The translations under genes and the position numbers were made by a program. Shown piece after piece: positions 9,760-19,598 of a stretch of DNA of 64,000 bases. Numbering within the stretch: the stretch's first letter is position 1; each line of letters opens with the position of its first letter. The notes under the pieces were generated by a model. It was not told where the DNA came from. It did no database searches and saw only the letters and a list, made by a program, of their open reading frames with translations. The stretch comes from VMDJ01 sp038144195 (GTDB lineage Bacteria > Pseudomonadota > Gammaproteobacteria > Chromatiales > Chromatiaceae). The stretch is taken from contig JAYQNH010000001.1 of assembly GCA_038144195.1 (NCBI GenBank), forward strand, positions 62,001 to 126,000, in the 5' to 3' direction.

Positions 9760-9935
9760 GTTGTGTATTCCGTTGTCAGGATCAGTTGATGATTTAGCGC
9801 ATTGCATTGCTGCCAGTCGTTCGGCGCAAAGCGTGCTGCTTTTGTCATCAGCTCATCGTGTTGTTTGTTTACCCGCAGTTTTATCAACTGTTGATAGAGA
9901 TTCTGTTCGTCATGGGTGTCTGTGTCGGTTAGCAT
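9756..9935 (-). CDS. Possible 59-residue leader ORF overlapping the rne start
   Basis: Reading the minus strand from ATG 9935 gives an uninterrupted 59-codon ORF (starts MLTDTDTHDEQNLYQQLIKL, ends LILTTEYTT). Its TGA overlaps the rne ATG in the classic ATGA arrangement. An in-frame stop lies just upstream, so the start is bounded. The peptide is polar and glutamine/asparagine-rich, with no membrane segment and no family I recognise. The Shine-Dalgarno is weak (TAAGA). It fills more than half of the 321-base gap between rne and rluC; the remaining part (9936-10080) holds only possible promoter elements, such as a TTGACA at 9990, and I see no other gene in it. It may be a translational coupler or an autoregulatory leader rather than a functional protein. 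Confidence 0.45.
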   Translation of the reverse strand: MLTDTDTHDEQNLYQQLIKLRVNKQHDELMTKAARFAPNDWQQCNALNHQLILTTEYTT

Positions 9936-10080
9936 GTCGGTCTTAAATCAACATGAGTGGCGGTGCGTCAGATGAATTGCCTAGGCACCTTGACAATCAG
10001 TCACTTACAGGACGATGACCGTCGGAAAATACACTAATTTATCCGCACGCGCATCATTTTTCGCGAACTGAGTGGATTAA

Positions 10081-11024
10081 GTGGCTAATAGCAGCGATTC
10101 TGGCGCCAAAGTGCAGTATCTGACCGTGGACGAGAACGCTGAAGGCCAGCGTATCGATAACTTTTTGATGGCACGACTAAAGGGTGTACCCAAAAGTTGG
10201 GTGTACCGTGTTTTGCGTAAAGGTGAGGTGCGCGTCAATAAAGGGCGAGCAAAGCCCACCCGAAAACTCGAGATTGGTGATGAGGTCCGCGTACCACCGG
10301 TGCGTCGCTCGGACGACAAAGCCCTTATCCCAGGTGCGGGTATGCAGCAGGCGATCACCGACAACATTCTTTATGAAGATGACCTGCTCCTGATTGTGAA
10401 CAAACCGTCGGGTATGGCGGTGCATGGTGGCAGTGGTGTGTCGCATGGGGTAATCGAAGCGCTGCGTGCAGCTCGCCCCGAAGCTAAATTTTTAGAACTC
10501 GCGCATCGACTCGACCGCGATACCTCCGGTTGTCTGATGTTGGCGAAAAAACGCAGTGCGCTAAAAGAGCTGCAACGATTGCAGGTGACCAATCAGGTCG
10601 ATAAACGCTATCAAGCTTTATTAGATGGTCGTTGGCGCAAGGGAAAGCAGACGGTGGATGTGCCGCTGCAGAAAAACACCCTGAAATCTGGCGAGCGTAT
10701 GGTGCGGGTTGATCCTGAAGGAAAAAGGCGATCACCCATTTCACGGTGCTGCAGCATTTCAGCTCATCGACCTTGGTTGAGGCCAAACTGGAAACGGGTC
10801 GGACGCATCAAATCCGTGTGCATGCGCAATATGCTGGCACGCCCATTGTCGGCGATAACAAATACGAAACACCTGAAGCCTTGGCTTACTGGAATGAGCA
10901 GGGCGCAAAACGGTTGTTTTTACATGCTTGGCGTTTGAGCTTCCCGTGGGAAGGTAAGCGTTTTCAGATTGAAGCGCCGCTGCCGGCTGAGTTGCAATCT
11001 GTTTTAGAAGGAATTGCTGAATGA
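10081..11024 (+). CDS. rluC: 23S rRNA pseudouridine synthase RluC (positions 955/2504/2580 type), frameshifted
   Basis: Converts specific uridines of 23S rRNA to pseudouridine. An N-terminal S4 RNA-binding domain (about residues 18-75, with RIDNFLMARLKGVPKSWVYR) is followed by the synthase core with the catalytic aspartate in HRLDRDTSGCL. The start is GTG at 10081. The frame is lost at an A-run near 10725; the remaining C-terminal half (starting AITHFTVLQHF) continues in another frame to a TGA at 11022-11024. Position opposite rne and in front of a HAD phosphatase is the standard gammaproteobacterial arrangement for rluC. Confidence 0.93.
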
Positions 11025-11674
11025 AACCTTATGATCTGATCGTGTTTGACTGGGATGGCACGGTGATGGATTCGGAGCATCGCATCGTGACCTGTATGCA
11101 ACGTGCCGGTGCGGATACTTTATCGAGTATTCCGACCGATGCGGAAGTGCGCGAGATTATCGGCTTAGGCATGCAAGAAGCGGTGGCGCGCTTGTGGCCA
11201 GAAGCTGATGATGATGCTGTGCAAAAGATTATCGAGGCTTACCGTGTGCATTGGTTGGGTGATCAGATCCCAGACTCTGAGTTATTTGAAGGTGCAACAG
11301 AAACCATTGAGGCGCTGACTGATCGCGGTTATCTGTTAGCGGTGGCAACCGGTAAAAGTCGTCGTGGGTTAGATCGCGTACTCGATGAGAGTGGCTTAGG
11401 TCGATACTTTCACATGACACGATGTGCGGATGAAGCGCATTCAAAACCGCATCCACAAATGTTGCAGGACATTTTGACCGACCTGAACACGGAACCGAAC
11501 AAGGCGCTTGTGGTCGGAGATACTGAATACGATATTCAAATGGCCGCTAATGCCAAGGTTGATGCCGTTGGTGTTAGCTATGGTGCGCATGATCAACAAC
11601 GTCTAATTGATTGTGGCGCAAAAACAATTCTTCACTCTCTAACTGAATTGATTGATTGGTTAGAAACGCAGTAA
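11021..11674 (+). CDS. HAD-superfamily phosphatase (phosphoglycolate phosphatase-like)
   Basis: A 217-residue HAD hydrolase. Motif I DWDGTVMDSE carries the nucleophile aspartate at about residue 10; motif II is VATGKSRRGL; motif III lysine is in HSKPHPQML; motif IV is GDTEYDIQMA. A helical cap follows motif I, as in the Gph/YjjG-like subfamily. Substrate is not determinable from sequence. The ATG overlaps the rluC stop (ATGA), and this rluC-HAD-S49 peptidase order recurs in Pseudomonas-like genomes. Confidence 0.88.
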   Translation: MKPYDLIVFDWDGTVMDSEHRIVTCMQRAGADTLSSIPTDAEVREIIGLGMQEAVARLWPEADDDAVQKIIEAYRVHWLGDQIPDSELFEGATETIEALTDRGYLLAVATGKSRRGLDRVLDESGLGRYFHMTRCADEAHSKPHPQMLQDILTDLNTEPNKALVVGDTEYDIQMAANAKVDAVGVSYGAHDQQRLIDCGAKTILHSLTELIDWLETQ

Positions 11675-11684
11675 TAGGTGATGT

Positions 11685-12637
11685 ATGTCTGAACAACATG
11701 ATGATCAATGGTCAAAGAAGCTGATTAAAGAGTTAGCAACCGATGCGCTTAAAGAGCGTCGTCGTTCACGTCGCTGGGGCATCTTCTTTAAGACCTTAAC
11801 CTTCGCTTATCTGATTGGTTTGTTGTATGTCGCAATGCCCGACACCTTTGATTTTGATGATGAAGCATGGCAAAGAAAGATCATGTGGCTATGGTCGACC
11901 TTGAAGGCGAGATCAGTACCGAAGAAGGTGAGAATGCCGAAGGTGTGGTGAAAGGTCTGCGTGCTGCTTATAAAGATGATCACACCAAAGCGATCATTAT
12001 TCGTATCAACAGCCCAGGTGGTTTGCCAGTACAAGCGAGCTACATGCAAAAAGAGATCAAGCGTTTAAAAGCTAAGCATCCTGATATCCCTGTGTATGCG
12101 GTGGTGCAAGACATGGCAGCATCAGGTGGTTATTACGTGGCAGCGGCGGCGGATAAGATTTATGTCAATGAGTCGAGCTTAGTGGGTTCGATCGGTGTGA
12201 TCATGAACGGCTTTGGCTTTACCGATGCGATGGATAAGTTAGGCATCGAGCGTCGCATGCTAACTGCAGGTAAGAACAAAGGCATCCTTGATCCATTCAG
12301 CCCCATGAGTGATGAGCAACGTGCGCATGCACAAGCTACATTGAATGAATTACACGAGACCTTTATTAATGTAGTGAAAGAAGGTCGTGGTGATCGTTTA
12401 AGTGATGATCCTGATCTGTTCTCAGGTCTTTTCTGGTCTGGCAAGAAAGCCATTGAATTAGGTCTTGCAGATGATATCGGCAGTGCGGGAACGGTAGCGC
12501 GCGATGTGATTGGTATCGATGTGGTGAAGAACTTCACACCTGAGCAAGATCCGATCGAGCGTTTAGCGCAGCGCTTTGGTGCATCCGTCGGGCAGGGTTT
12601 GGGTAAGGTGTTTGGCGGAAATTTATCCATTAAATAA
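11685..12637 (+). CDS. sppA: S49-family signal peptide peptidase (SppA/SohB-like), frameshifted
   Basis: Membrane-anchored serine protease thought to degrade cleaved signal peptides. A cytoplasmic basic N-terminus (residues 1-32) is followed by one membrane helix (about 33-52) and a ClpP-like protease domain. The catalytic serine is in MAASGGYY and the general-base lysine in AGKNKGILDPF. A one-base frameshift near 11868 splits it: the N-terminal frame runs into an unrelated tail, while the protease domain (KKDHVAMVDLEGEI) is open in another frame from 11867. Length of about 316 residues fits the short SppA form. It is followed by a strong terminator. Confidence 0.9.
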
Positions 12638-12654
12638 CAATGACTTATATGATT

Positions 12655-12681
12655 AAAGCGGCCATATGGGCCGCTTTTTTT
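12655..12681 (+). terminator. Intrinsic terminator after sppA
   Basis: A nine-base-pair perfect stem (AAAGCGGCC / GGCCGCTTT) with loop ATATG, followed by a run of T. It separates the rluC-HAD-sppA unit from the Pho-controlled pst operon. Confidence 0.92.
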
Positions 12682-12706
12682 ATGCCTTATGTTAGAAAAA
12701 TGACTT

Positions 12707-12740
12707 CTGTCACAGAGCTGTCACATTGCCCATGCACACT
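12707..12740 (+). promoter_or_regulatory. Pho box and -10 element of the pst operon
   Basis: Two direct 7-mers CTGTCAC at 12707-12713 and 12718-12724, separated by AGAG, match the PhoB-binding Pho box (7-4-7). A CACACT hexamer at 12735-12740 lies ten bases after the box, at the spacing where a PhoB-activated promoter has its -10 element. This predicts PhoB-dependent induction of pstS and the downstream genes under phosphate starvation. Confidence 0.85.
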
Positions 12741-12828
12741 TCTCATCACTGAATAGGGCAGTTTCACAAGAGAGGCTGCACTTAAGTGAAATGACATTGT
12801 GTCTTAATCCATTAAGGAGTTTTCTTAG

Positions 12829-13953
12829 ATGAAAAATTCAATCATGTTGGCAGCGGCTTCGGCAATTGCGCTATCAAGTGTTAACTCAGTAGCTCTGGCC
12901 CGTGATCACGTTGAGATTGTCGGTTCTTCAACGGTATATCCCTTTGCAACAGTTGTTGCAGAACAGTACGGTCGTAAATCAGGCAGCACCCCAAAAATTG
13001 AATCAACCGGTTCAGGCGGTGGCTTGAAGTTATTCTGTAATGGCATGGGTGCAAATACACCTGACATCACCAATGCATCTCGCCGTATTAAGCAATCTGA
13101 GATAGACAAGTGTGCCAAGAACGGTATTAAGGACATTATTGAGGTTCGTATTGGATACGACGGTATCGTGGTTGCGAACTCAAAACAGGGCGCTAAGTTT
13201 GATTTGACTACAAAAGACTTAGCGTTAGCACTAGCTAAACAGGTGCCCGGTAAAGATGGCAAGTTGATTGATAACCCTTACAACAACTGGTCGGATGTCC
13301 GTAAAGGCCTTCCAAATCTTGCAATTGAAGTATTAGGTCCACCACCATCATCTGGTACGCGTGATGCATTTGTTGAGTTGGCTTTAGAGTCTGGCCTTAA
13401 ATCTTATGCTGATTTTAAAGCGTTACGTGGTTCTAAAGATGAAGCTGAAATCAAAGTCTTGATGGAAAAGCTGGGCATTCCTGCTTCTGCCTTTAATAAT
13501 AAAGGTAAAAAAGTCTTTAAGAAAGTTGCGCATGCAATTCGTGAAGACGGCAAGTACATCGAAATGGGTGAGAATGACAATCTGATCATTCAGAAGTTGA
13601 TTGCAAATCCAAATGCATTAGGTGTGTTTGGCTTCTCATTCCTTGATCAGAATGCGGACAAAATCCAAGGTGCCCCGATTAACGGGCAAGAGCCTACCTT
13701 TGAGGCAATTGCTGATAGCTCTTACCCCATCTCGCGTCCACTGCAGTTTTATGTAAAGAAGGCACACGTGGGTAAGATCCCAGGTATTGATGGGTTCCTA
13801 GCTGAGTTCACTTCTGAGAAAGCATTTGGTGAGGAAGGGTACTTGTCAGATAAGGGTTTGATCCCAATGCCAGCGGCAGAGCGCGAGTGTAACCGTGCGG
13901 CTGCAACCCAATTGATTCCGATGAAAGGTAATGCCTACGCGTGTGCTAAGTAA
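12829..13953 (+). CDS. pstS: Phosphate ABC transporter periplasmic substrate-binding protein PstS
   Basis: Binds inorganic phosphate in the periplasm and delivers it to PstCAB. A Sec signal peptide (MKNSIMLAAASAIALSSVNS, cleavage likely after VALA, about residue 24) precedes the mature protein. Phosphate-binding loops are visible: VGSSTVYPFA, STGSGGG and PSSGTRDAF. The 374 residues are intact, with a C-terminal cysteine pair in ECNR and YACAK. A strong Shine-Dalgarno (AAGGAG) lies ten bases before ATG 12829. It is preceded by a Pho box and followed by a hairpin that should leave pstS more abundant than the membrane genes. Confidence 0.96.
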   Translation: MKNSIMLAAASAIALSSVNSVALARDHVEIVGSSTVYPFATVVAEQYGRKSGSTPKIESTGSGGGLKLFCNGMGANTPDITNASRRIKQSEIDKCAKNGIKDIIEVRIGYDGIVVANSKQGAKFDLTTKDLALALAKQVPGKDGKLIDNPYNNWSDVRKGLPNLAIEVLGPPPSSGTRDAFVELALESGLKSYADFKALRGSKDEAEIKVLMEKLGIPASAFNNKGKKVFKKVAHAIREDGKYIEMGENDNLIIQKLIANPNALGVFGFSFLDQNADKIQGAPINGQEPTFEAIADSSYPISRPLQFYVKKAHVGKIPGIDGFLAEFTSEKAFGEEGYLSDKGLIPMPAAERECNRAAATQLIPMKGNAYACAK

Positions 13954-13973
13954 TCTGAATTGATAATCAGTAG

Positions 13974-14009
13974 AATGATGGTCGACCTTATCGTCGGCCA
14001 TCATTTTTG
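13974..14009 (+). terminator. Attenuating terminator between pstS and pstC
   Basis: A 13-bp stem with one G-T pair (AATGATGGTCGAC 13974-13986 with 13993-14005) and loop CTTATC, followed by TTTTTG. It most likely stops most transcripts after pstS while some read through into pstCAB, raising the ratio of binding protein to transporter. Confidence 0.85.
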
Positions 14010-14028
14010 TGTGTAAGTAGATTTATTT

Positions 14029-15417
14029 ATGTCATTGTCCGTCTTAATTGCCTTTGTGTTGATGATTATGGCCTTGGGTTATCACTTGGGCCGTAAACGT
14101 GCGCTGGTGGCCGTTGACGGTGTCAAGGGCGTTCGGTTTTTGCACTCTTTACCGAATTACTACGGGTTATATGTGCTGATGTGGGCTGCACTGCCTGCGG
14201 TAATCGTCATGCTGATATGGGGGTTGGTGCAAGAGAGTGTCTTGACGTCAATTCTGCTGTCACACATGCCATCTGAGTTGACAGCCGTCTCTGCAGACCG
14301 ACTCAGCTTGTTAGCCACAACGATTAAGAATGTAGCGCTAGGTAAAATTACTGCGGGTGAGATAACGCCTGCGATGCAAGCGGCTGCAGATGAGTATTCT
14401 CGTTATTTACAGACGGCTGAATTAGCTAAATCGGGTTTAACGCTGACGTTAGCCACGTTATTAGGCTGGGTAGCATGGCGAAAGATTAATCCAAAGATGC
14501 GTGCGCGTAATCGCGTCGAGGGGATTGTTAAAGCCTTATTAATTCTCTCATCAGCTATCGCCATCCTTACTACCGTCGGTATTGTTTTCTCAGTGCTCTT
14601 TGAATCAATTAGATTCTTTGAAAAGGTGCCATTCTTTGACTTTGTCTTTGGTCTTGAGTGGAGTCCACAAACCGCAATCCGAGCAGATCAAGTCGGCTCT
14701 GAAGGTTTGTTTGGTTCAGTACCGCTATTCGCCGGAACGATGTTGATCTCATTGATTGCGATGACGGTTGCTGTACCCATTGGTTTGATGTCAGCGATTT
14801 ATCTTGCTGAATATGCAGGACCAAAGGTACGTGCTTACGCAAAACCGATACTTGAGATCTTGGCAGGTATTCCAACGGTCGTTTATGGCTTCTTTGCTGC
14901 GCTTACAGTGGCGCCAGCGATTCGTGATTTCGGTGTGGATCTGGGCTTAAGTGTTTCGTCTGAAAGTGCTTTAGCCGCTGGTTTGGTAATGGGCGTGATG
15001 ATTATTCCGTTTATCTCATCATTATCTGATGACGTCATTAATGCCGTGCCACAATCTTTGCGAGATGCTGCGTATGGTTTGGGCTCGACTCGATCGGAGA
15101 CGATAAAACAGGTCATTATCCCTGCGGCATTGCCAGGCATTATGGGCGGTGTTCTTTTAGCAGTTTCTCGCGCTATTGGTGAAACGATGATCGTGGTGAT
15201 GGCAGCTGGCTTGAGCGCCAACCTAACCGCGAATCCTTTAGAAGCAGTAACAACGGTGACAGTTCAGATCGTTACGTTGCTGACCGGTGACCAAGAGTTC
15301 GATAGTGCTAAGACCTTGGCAGCGTTTGCCTTGGGATTGATGTTGTTTGTTACGACCTTGGCATTAAATATTGTGGCGTTACGTATCGTGCGTAAATACC
15401 GTGAGCAATATGATTAA
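14029..15417 (+). CDS. pstC: Phosphate ABC transporter permease PstC, long form
   Basis: Inner-membrane permease of the high-affinity phosphate transporter. At 462 residues it is much longer than E. coli PstC (about 319). Two extra N-terminal membrane segments (about residues 3-20 and 48-66) and a periplasmic stretch precede the conserved permease core, which starts with a helix around residue 170 and holds the transporter interface motif DAAYGLGSTRSETIKQVIIP and ending helix. The long form is known from other non-enteric proteobacteria. It is intact, ten bases before pstA. Confidence 0.93.
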   Translation: MSLSVLIAFVLMIMALGYHLGRKRALVAVDGVKGVRFLHSLPNYYGLYVLMWAALPAVIVMLIWGLVQESVLTSILLSHMPSELTAVSADRLSLLATTIKNVALGKITAGEITPAMQAAADEYSRYLQTAELAKSGLTLTLATLLGWVAWRKINPKMRARNRVEGIVKALLILSSAIAILTTVGIVFSVLFESIRFFEKVPFFDFVFGLEWSPQTAIRADQVGSEGLFGSVPLFAGTMLISLIAMTVAVPIGLMSAIYLAEYAGPKVRAYAKPILEILAGIPTVVYGFFAALTVAPAIRDFGVDLGLSVSSESALAAGLVMGVMIIPFISSLSDDVINAVPQSLRDAAYGLGSTRSETIKQVIIPAALPGIMGGVLLAVSRAIGETMIVVMAAGLSANLTANPLEAVTTVTVQIVTLLTGDQEFDSAKTLAAFALGLMLFVTTLALNIVALRIVRKYREQYD

Positions 15418-15426
15418 GAGGCCGAT

Positions 15427-16737
15427 ATGAGTGATTCAATAGATAGTTTAGCGGCCTCAACTAAAGCGATTCATAAAGTTGAGCATTCACTTAAGCGTCG
15501 TCGCGTGCAAGAGCAGCGATTTAAGCGACTGGGGTTGTTTGCTGTATTACTGGGCTTGTCGTTTGTGGCTTTGCTTTTCATCAACATTGTAAGTAAAGGC
15601 TACAGTGCCTTTGTTGCTACGCACATCGCGATTGAGGTTAACTTTTCGCAAGAGGTTCTCGATCCAGCTGGTTCCCGTGACCTAAAAGTCATTGGTAATG
15701 CGGATTATCGACAGTTGTATCGTGAACCCTTACGAGCATTATTTCCTGATGTTTCAGGTCGTAAAGACAAACGTGAGTTATATCGGATGATTAGCTCATC
15801 AGCAGATTTTAGTTTGCGCGATATGGTGTTAGCTGATTCAGCCTTGATTGGACCAAACCAAAACAATTTGGCTTTTAGCTGATGATGAAATCGATATGGC
15901 ATTCAAAGGCACTTTGTCGCGAGAACTGCCGGAGTCCGAAAGGCCTGTGAGCGACAAAGAGTTTGCGTGGATTGATCAACTTAAATCACAAGGGAAAATT
16001 GACATTCTTTTTCAACTGGGGCTTCTTTACCAATGGTGATTCTCGTGAGCCAGAGCAGGCCGGTATTGGCGGTGCGATTGCAGGCTCATTTTATACCTTG
16101 CTTATTACTTTGATGCTGTCCTTCCCAATTGGTGTGGCTGCTGCGGTTTATCTTGAGGAGTTTGCACCAACCAATAAATGGACTGACATGATCGAGGTAA
16201 ATATCAATAACCTCGCGGCTGTGCCATCGATTGTGTTTGGCTTGCTCGGTTTGGCGATGTTTATCAACTTCTTTGGTATGCCGCGTTCGGCGCCTTTGGT
16301 TGGTGGCTTAGTGCTGACCTTAATGACATTGCCAACCATCATTATTGCGAGTCGTGCAGCACTTAAATCTGTGCCGCCTTCAATTCGAGAGGCGGCTTTG
16401 GGGATTAGGTGCTTCACGTATGCAAACGGTGACTCACCATGTGTTGCCTTTAGCCTTGCCCGGAATGTTGACCGGCACCATTATCGGTATGGCGCAAGCG
16501 TTAGGTGAGAGCGCGCCTTTGCTGATGATCGGTATGGTGGCTTTCATTGTTGATATTCCATCAGGCCCGATGGATCCAGCGACTGTATTGCCGGTTCAGG
16601 TGTTTTTGTGGGCGGATAGTCCTGAGCGAGCATTTGTTGAGAAAACATCTGCAGCGATTATGGTGCTGCTCGGCTTCTTGATTTTAATGAATTTAATTGC
16701 GGTATTACTGCGACGTCGTTTTGAGCGTCGTTGGTAA
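15427..16737 (+). CDS. pstA: Phosphate ABC transporter permease PstA, long form, three frameshifts
   Basis: Second permease of the Pst system. After a basic N-terminus and a first membrane helix (about residues 38-58) it has a long periplasmic insertion not found in E. coli PstA. The permease core then begins at IGGAIAGSFYTLLITLMLSF and contains the ATPase-contact loop (REAALG / GASRMQTVTHHVLPL). Frame changes are needed near 15862, 16010 (a T-run) and 16402; between them the text is continuous and family-like. Reconstructed length is about 436 residues. The stop at 16735-16737 overlaps the upstream end of the pstB frame. Loss of function by three indels in an otherwise intact operon is less likely than sequence error. 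Confidence 0.9.
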
Positions 16738-16763
16738 GTCATACGCCTGTTGAGGATAGTCCT

Positions 16764-17574
16764 TTGGATAAAGAATTAACGTCTGACTTCAAAACAATCG
16801 GAAATGTTCGGAGTAAAAAGCCGCGCATGAGTGCTACCGATGTGAATGTCTATTACGGTGATAAGCATGCCATTCAAAACGTTTCACTGGATGTGGGTGA
16901 GGGTGAAGTCTTGGCAATGATCGGTCCGTCTGGCTGTGGTAAGTCAACCTTCTTGCGAACGCTAAACCGTATGAATGACACCATTGATATCTGTCGAGTG
17001 ACAGGTGATATTCGTTTGGATGGTGAAGATATCTACGATGATGAAACGGACCCTGTGTTGCTGCGCGCACGCGTGGGCATGGTGTTTCAAAAGCCAAATC
17101 CATTCCCAAAATCGATCTACGACAATATTGCCTATGGGCCACGTATTCATGGCTTAGCGTCGAACAACGAAGAACTCGACGAAATTGTTGAAAGCTGTTT
17201 GAAAAAAGCCGGTTTATGGAAAGAGGTTAAAGATCGTTTGGATGCGCCGGGCACAGGGCTATCGGGTGGTCAGCAGCAGCGTTTATGTATCGCCCGCGCT
17301 ATTGCGGTTTCGCCAGAAGTGATTTTGATGGATGAGCCATGTTCAGCGCTCGATCCAATAGCAACAGCGAAGGTCGAAGAGTTGATTGATGAGCTTCGTC
17401 AAAACTACAGCATTGCAATTGTTACTCACTCAATGCAACAAGCAGCGCGAGTGTCACAAAAAACAGCTTATTTTCATTTAGGGACATTTGGTTGAGGTGG
17501 GTGAGACCGAGCAGATCTTTACCAACCCTCGCCATTCATTAACAGAAGACTACATTACGGGGCGTTTCGGATAA
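16764..17574 (+). CDS. pstB: Phosphate ABC transporter ATP-binding protein PstB, frameshifted at the C-terminus
   Basis: ATPase of the Pst transporter. Walker A is GPSGCGKST, the Q-loop sits in MVFQKPNPFPKSIYDN (a PstB hallmark), the signature is LSGGQQQR and Walker B is VILMDEPCSALDP. The frame closes at 17495 after TAYFHLG, but the usual ending (LVEVGETEQIFTNP, then ITGRFG) continues in another frame to TAA 17572-17574. I choose the TTG at 16764, with GAGGAT a few bases upstream; a TTG at 16731 and an ATG at 16827 are alternatives. It lies four bases before phoB. Confidence 0.92.
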
Positions 17575-17578
17575 GCCA

Positions 17579-18283
17579 ATGGCATCGACACACGTTTTAG
17601 TTGTTGAAGATGAATCATCAGTACGAGAGTTGCTGGGTTCAACGCTGAGTACAGCTGGCTTTCAGGTGAGCTTTGCACCTGATGGTTTGAGTGCGCGTAA
17701 TTGGTTGGACGAAAACGTACCCGATATTGCATTGATTGATTGGATGATGCCGGGTTTGTCTGGTTTGGATCTGACGCACTGGATGAAGCGCGACGAGCGC
17801 TTAGCGGATATTCCTATCATTATGTTAACGGCGCGTGATGGCGAAGATTATAAAGTTCAAGGTCTAGAAGCGGGTGTTGATGATTATGTCACCAAGCCTT
17901 TCTCAACCCGCGAGTTAGTCGCTCGTGTTAAAGCGGTCATGCGTCGGAGCGGTCAGGAAGAAGATGTCTTGCTTCATTTTGATAATGGTTTGGAATTGGA
18001 CCATGTTCAGCATCGAGTGACCTACCAGTCGCGTCCGATTTATATTGGTCCGACAGAATTTAAGCTGCTTAAATTTTTTATGAGTCACCCTGAACGTGTG
18101 TATAGCCGAACACAGTTGCTTGATCTCGTTTGGGGTCGAAATGTCTATATTGAGGAGCGTACGGTAGATGTTCATATTCGTCGTTTACGTAAAGCGCTCT
18201 CTGTAGAACACATTGAAGAACTTATCCAAACCGTACGTGGCGTAGGTTACCGCTTCTCTGAAAAACAGGATGGTGCAGCATGA
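17579..18283 (+). CDS. phoB: Phosphate regulon response regulator PhoB
   Basis: DNA-binding response regulator that activates phosphate-starvation genes at Pho boxes. The receiver domain (residues 1-120) has the acidic pair E10/D11, phosphoacceptor D54 in ALIDWMMPG, and the lysine in VTKPFS. The OmpR-type winged helix follows (about 130-228), with RTVDVHIRRLRKAL and VRGVGYRF. All 234 residues are intact. Being cotranscribed with pst genes it should autoregulate through the upstream Pho box, and it is translationally coupled to phoR (ATGATG overlap). Confidence 0.96.
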   Translation: MASTHVLVVEDESSVRELLGSTLSTAGFQVSFAPDGLSARNWLDENVPDIALIDWMMPGLSGLDLTHWMKRDERLADIPIIMLTARDGEDYKVQGLEAGVDDYVTKPFSTRELVARVKAVMRRSGQEEDVLLHFDNGLELDHVQHRVTYQSRPIYIGPTEFKLLKFFMSHPERVYSRTQLLDLVWGRNVYIEERTVDVHIRRLRKALSVEHIEELIQTVRGVGYRFSEKQDGAA

Positions 18284-19574
18284 TGCGTAACTGGGTCTCA
18301 GAAGAGTTCACGCGATTATTTTGGGTGCTTTGCGTTGGTGGTGTTTATGGGCTGGCTACTTGGCTATTCTTTGATCGGATTGTTTATTGCTGTTGTCGCT
18401 TACCTTGCTTATGTGGTTAATCAGCTCATTCGAGTGAATCGATGGATTTCGCAACCTAAACGATATGATATCCCTGCCGGCTTTGGTTTATGGGGCGCTG
18501 TTTATACAAATGTTAAGCGCTTAAAGAGCCGGTCAAAGAAACGTGAGCGATATCTGAAAAAACGTCTTGCGGAATATCAGGCGCCAGCGTTAGCACTACC
18601 AGATGCCGCAATAGCACTCAATCAACGGGGTGAGATCCGATGGATGAATGGAGCGGCGGAAAATTTATTTAACCTGAATGCTAAGTCGGATGTGGGTGAG
18701 AACTTTGCCAATTTGGTTCGATTGCCGCAGTTAGTGGATTATTTAAAGACAGCTGATTATTCAGAAGATCTACAGGTCACTTTGCCGGGGCTGATTGAGA
18801 AAACCTTGCTTATTCGTGTAGCGAAATATGGAAAAGGGCAGTTAGTGCTATTGGCTCAGGATATTTCAGCTCGCATTCGCGCTGAACAATCGAAGCGTGA
18901 TTTTGTTGCAAATGTGTCACATGAGTTACGTACGCCGCTGACGGTCATCAGTGGCTACTTAGAAAACATGATCGATTCTGGTGAGATCCCAGAGTCGTTT
19001 GAGCGTCCATTAACCTTAATGGAGCAACAATCTCTTCGGATGCGTCACATCATCGAAGATCTCCTTACGCTTGCCAAACTCGATGGCGCTAAAGCTGATA
19101 TGGAGGAAGTAATTGATGTGCCGGCATTGTGTGAGAAATCTGTCGCTGAGGCGCGTGCCATATCGGGTGAGCATGAATTTAAGTTAGCCATGCTTACGCA
19201 ACAGAAAATGTATGGTGATGTTAAGCAGATTCATATGTTGCTATCGAATCTATTAACTAATGCGATTAAATATTCTGGCGCAGAAGGATTGATAACGATT
19301 TCTTGGCAAAAAGAACACCAGGGTTATCGTCTTTCAGTGACTGATTCGGGTGAAGGTATTGCGCCTCAACATTTGTCGCGCCTTAACCGAGCGTTTTTAT
19401 CGTGTGGATAAAGACCGGTCACGTGACCAAGGCGGCACAGGTTTGGGTTTAGCTATTGTTGACTCAATTCTGCAGCAGCATGATGCACATCTTACCGTTG
19501 AAAGTGAAATTGGAGTTGGCAGTACCTTTAATTGCCACTTCCCAGAATCTCGTGGTGTTACAACTAATACCTAA
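18280..19574 (+). CDS. phoR: Phosphate regulon sensor histidine kinase PhoR, two frameshifts
   Basis: Membrane sensor kinase for PhoB. A short N-terminal membrane region (about residues 10-50) is followed by a linker, a PAS domain (about 95-200), the dimerisation/phosphoacceptor helix with histidine in NVSHELRTPLTVISGYLENM, and an ATPase domain with N-box LLTNAIKYS and G-box DQGGTGLGLAIV. The start ATG at 18280 overlaps the phoB stop. One frame change near 18328 lies in the first helix and another near 19388 before LTERFYRVDKDRSRDQGG. Both neighbouring frames give continuous family text, so the gene is probably intact in the organism. Confidence 0.93.
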
Positions 19575-19598
19575 TTAATAAGGCATACAGGATTTATT

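Noticed and set aside
9985..10040. TTGACA/TACACT pair as a promoter for rluC
   Set aside because: The two hexamers are about 34 bases apart, far from the usual 17, and neither has a good partner.
15427..16737. Three separate small PstA-like genes
   Set aside because: Text runs continuously from one frame into the next with short overlaps and no ribosome sites; this is one gene with indels.
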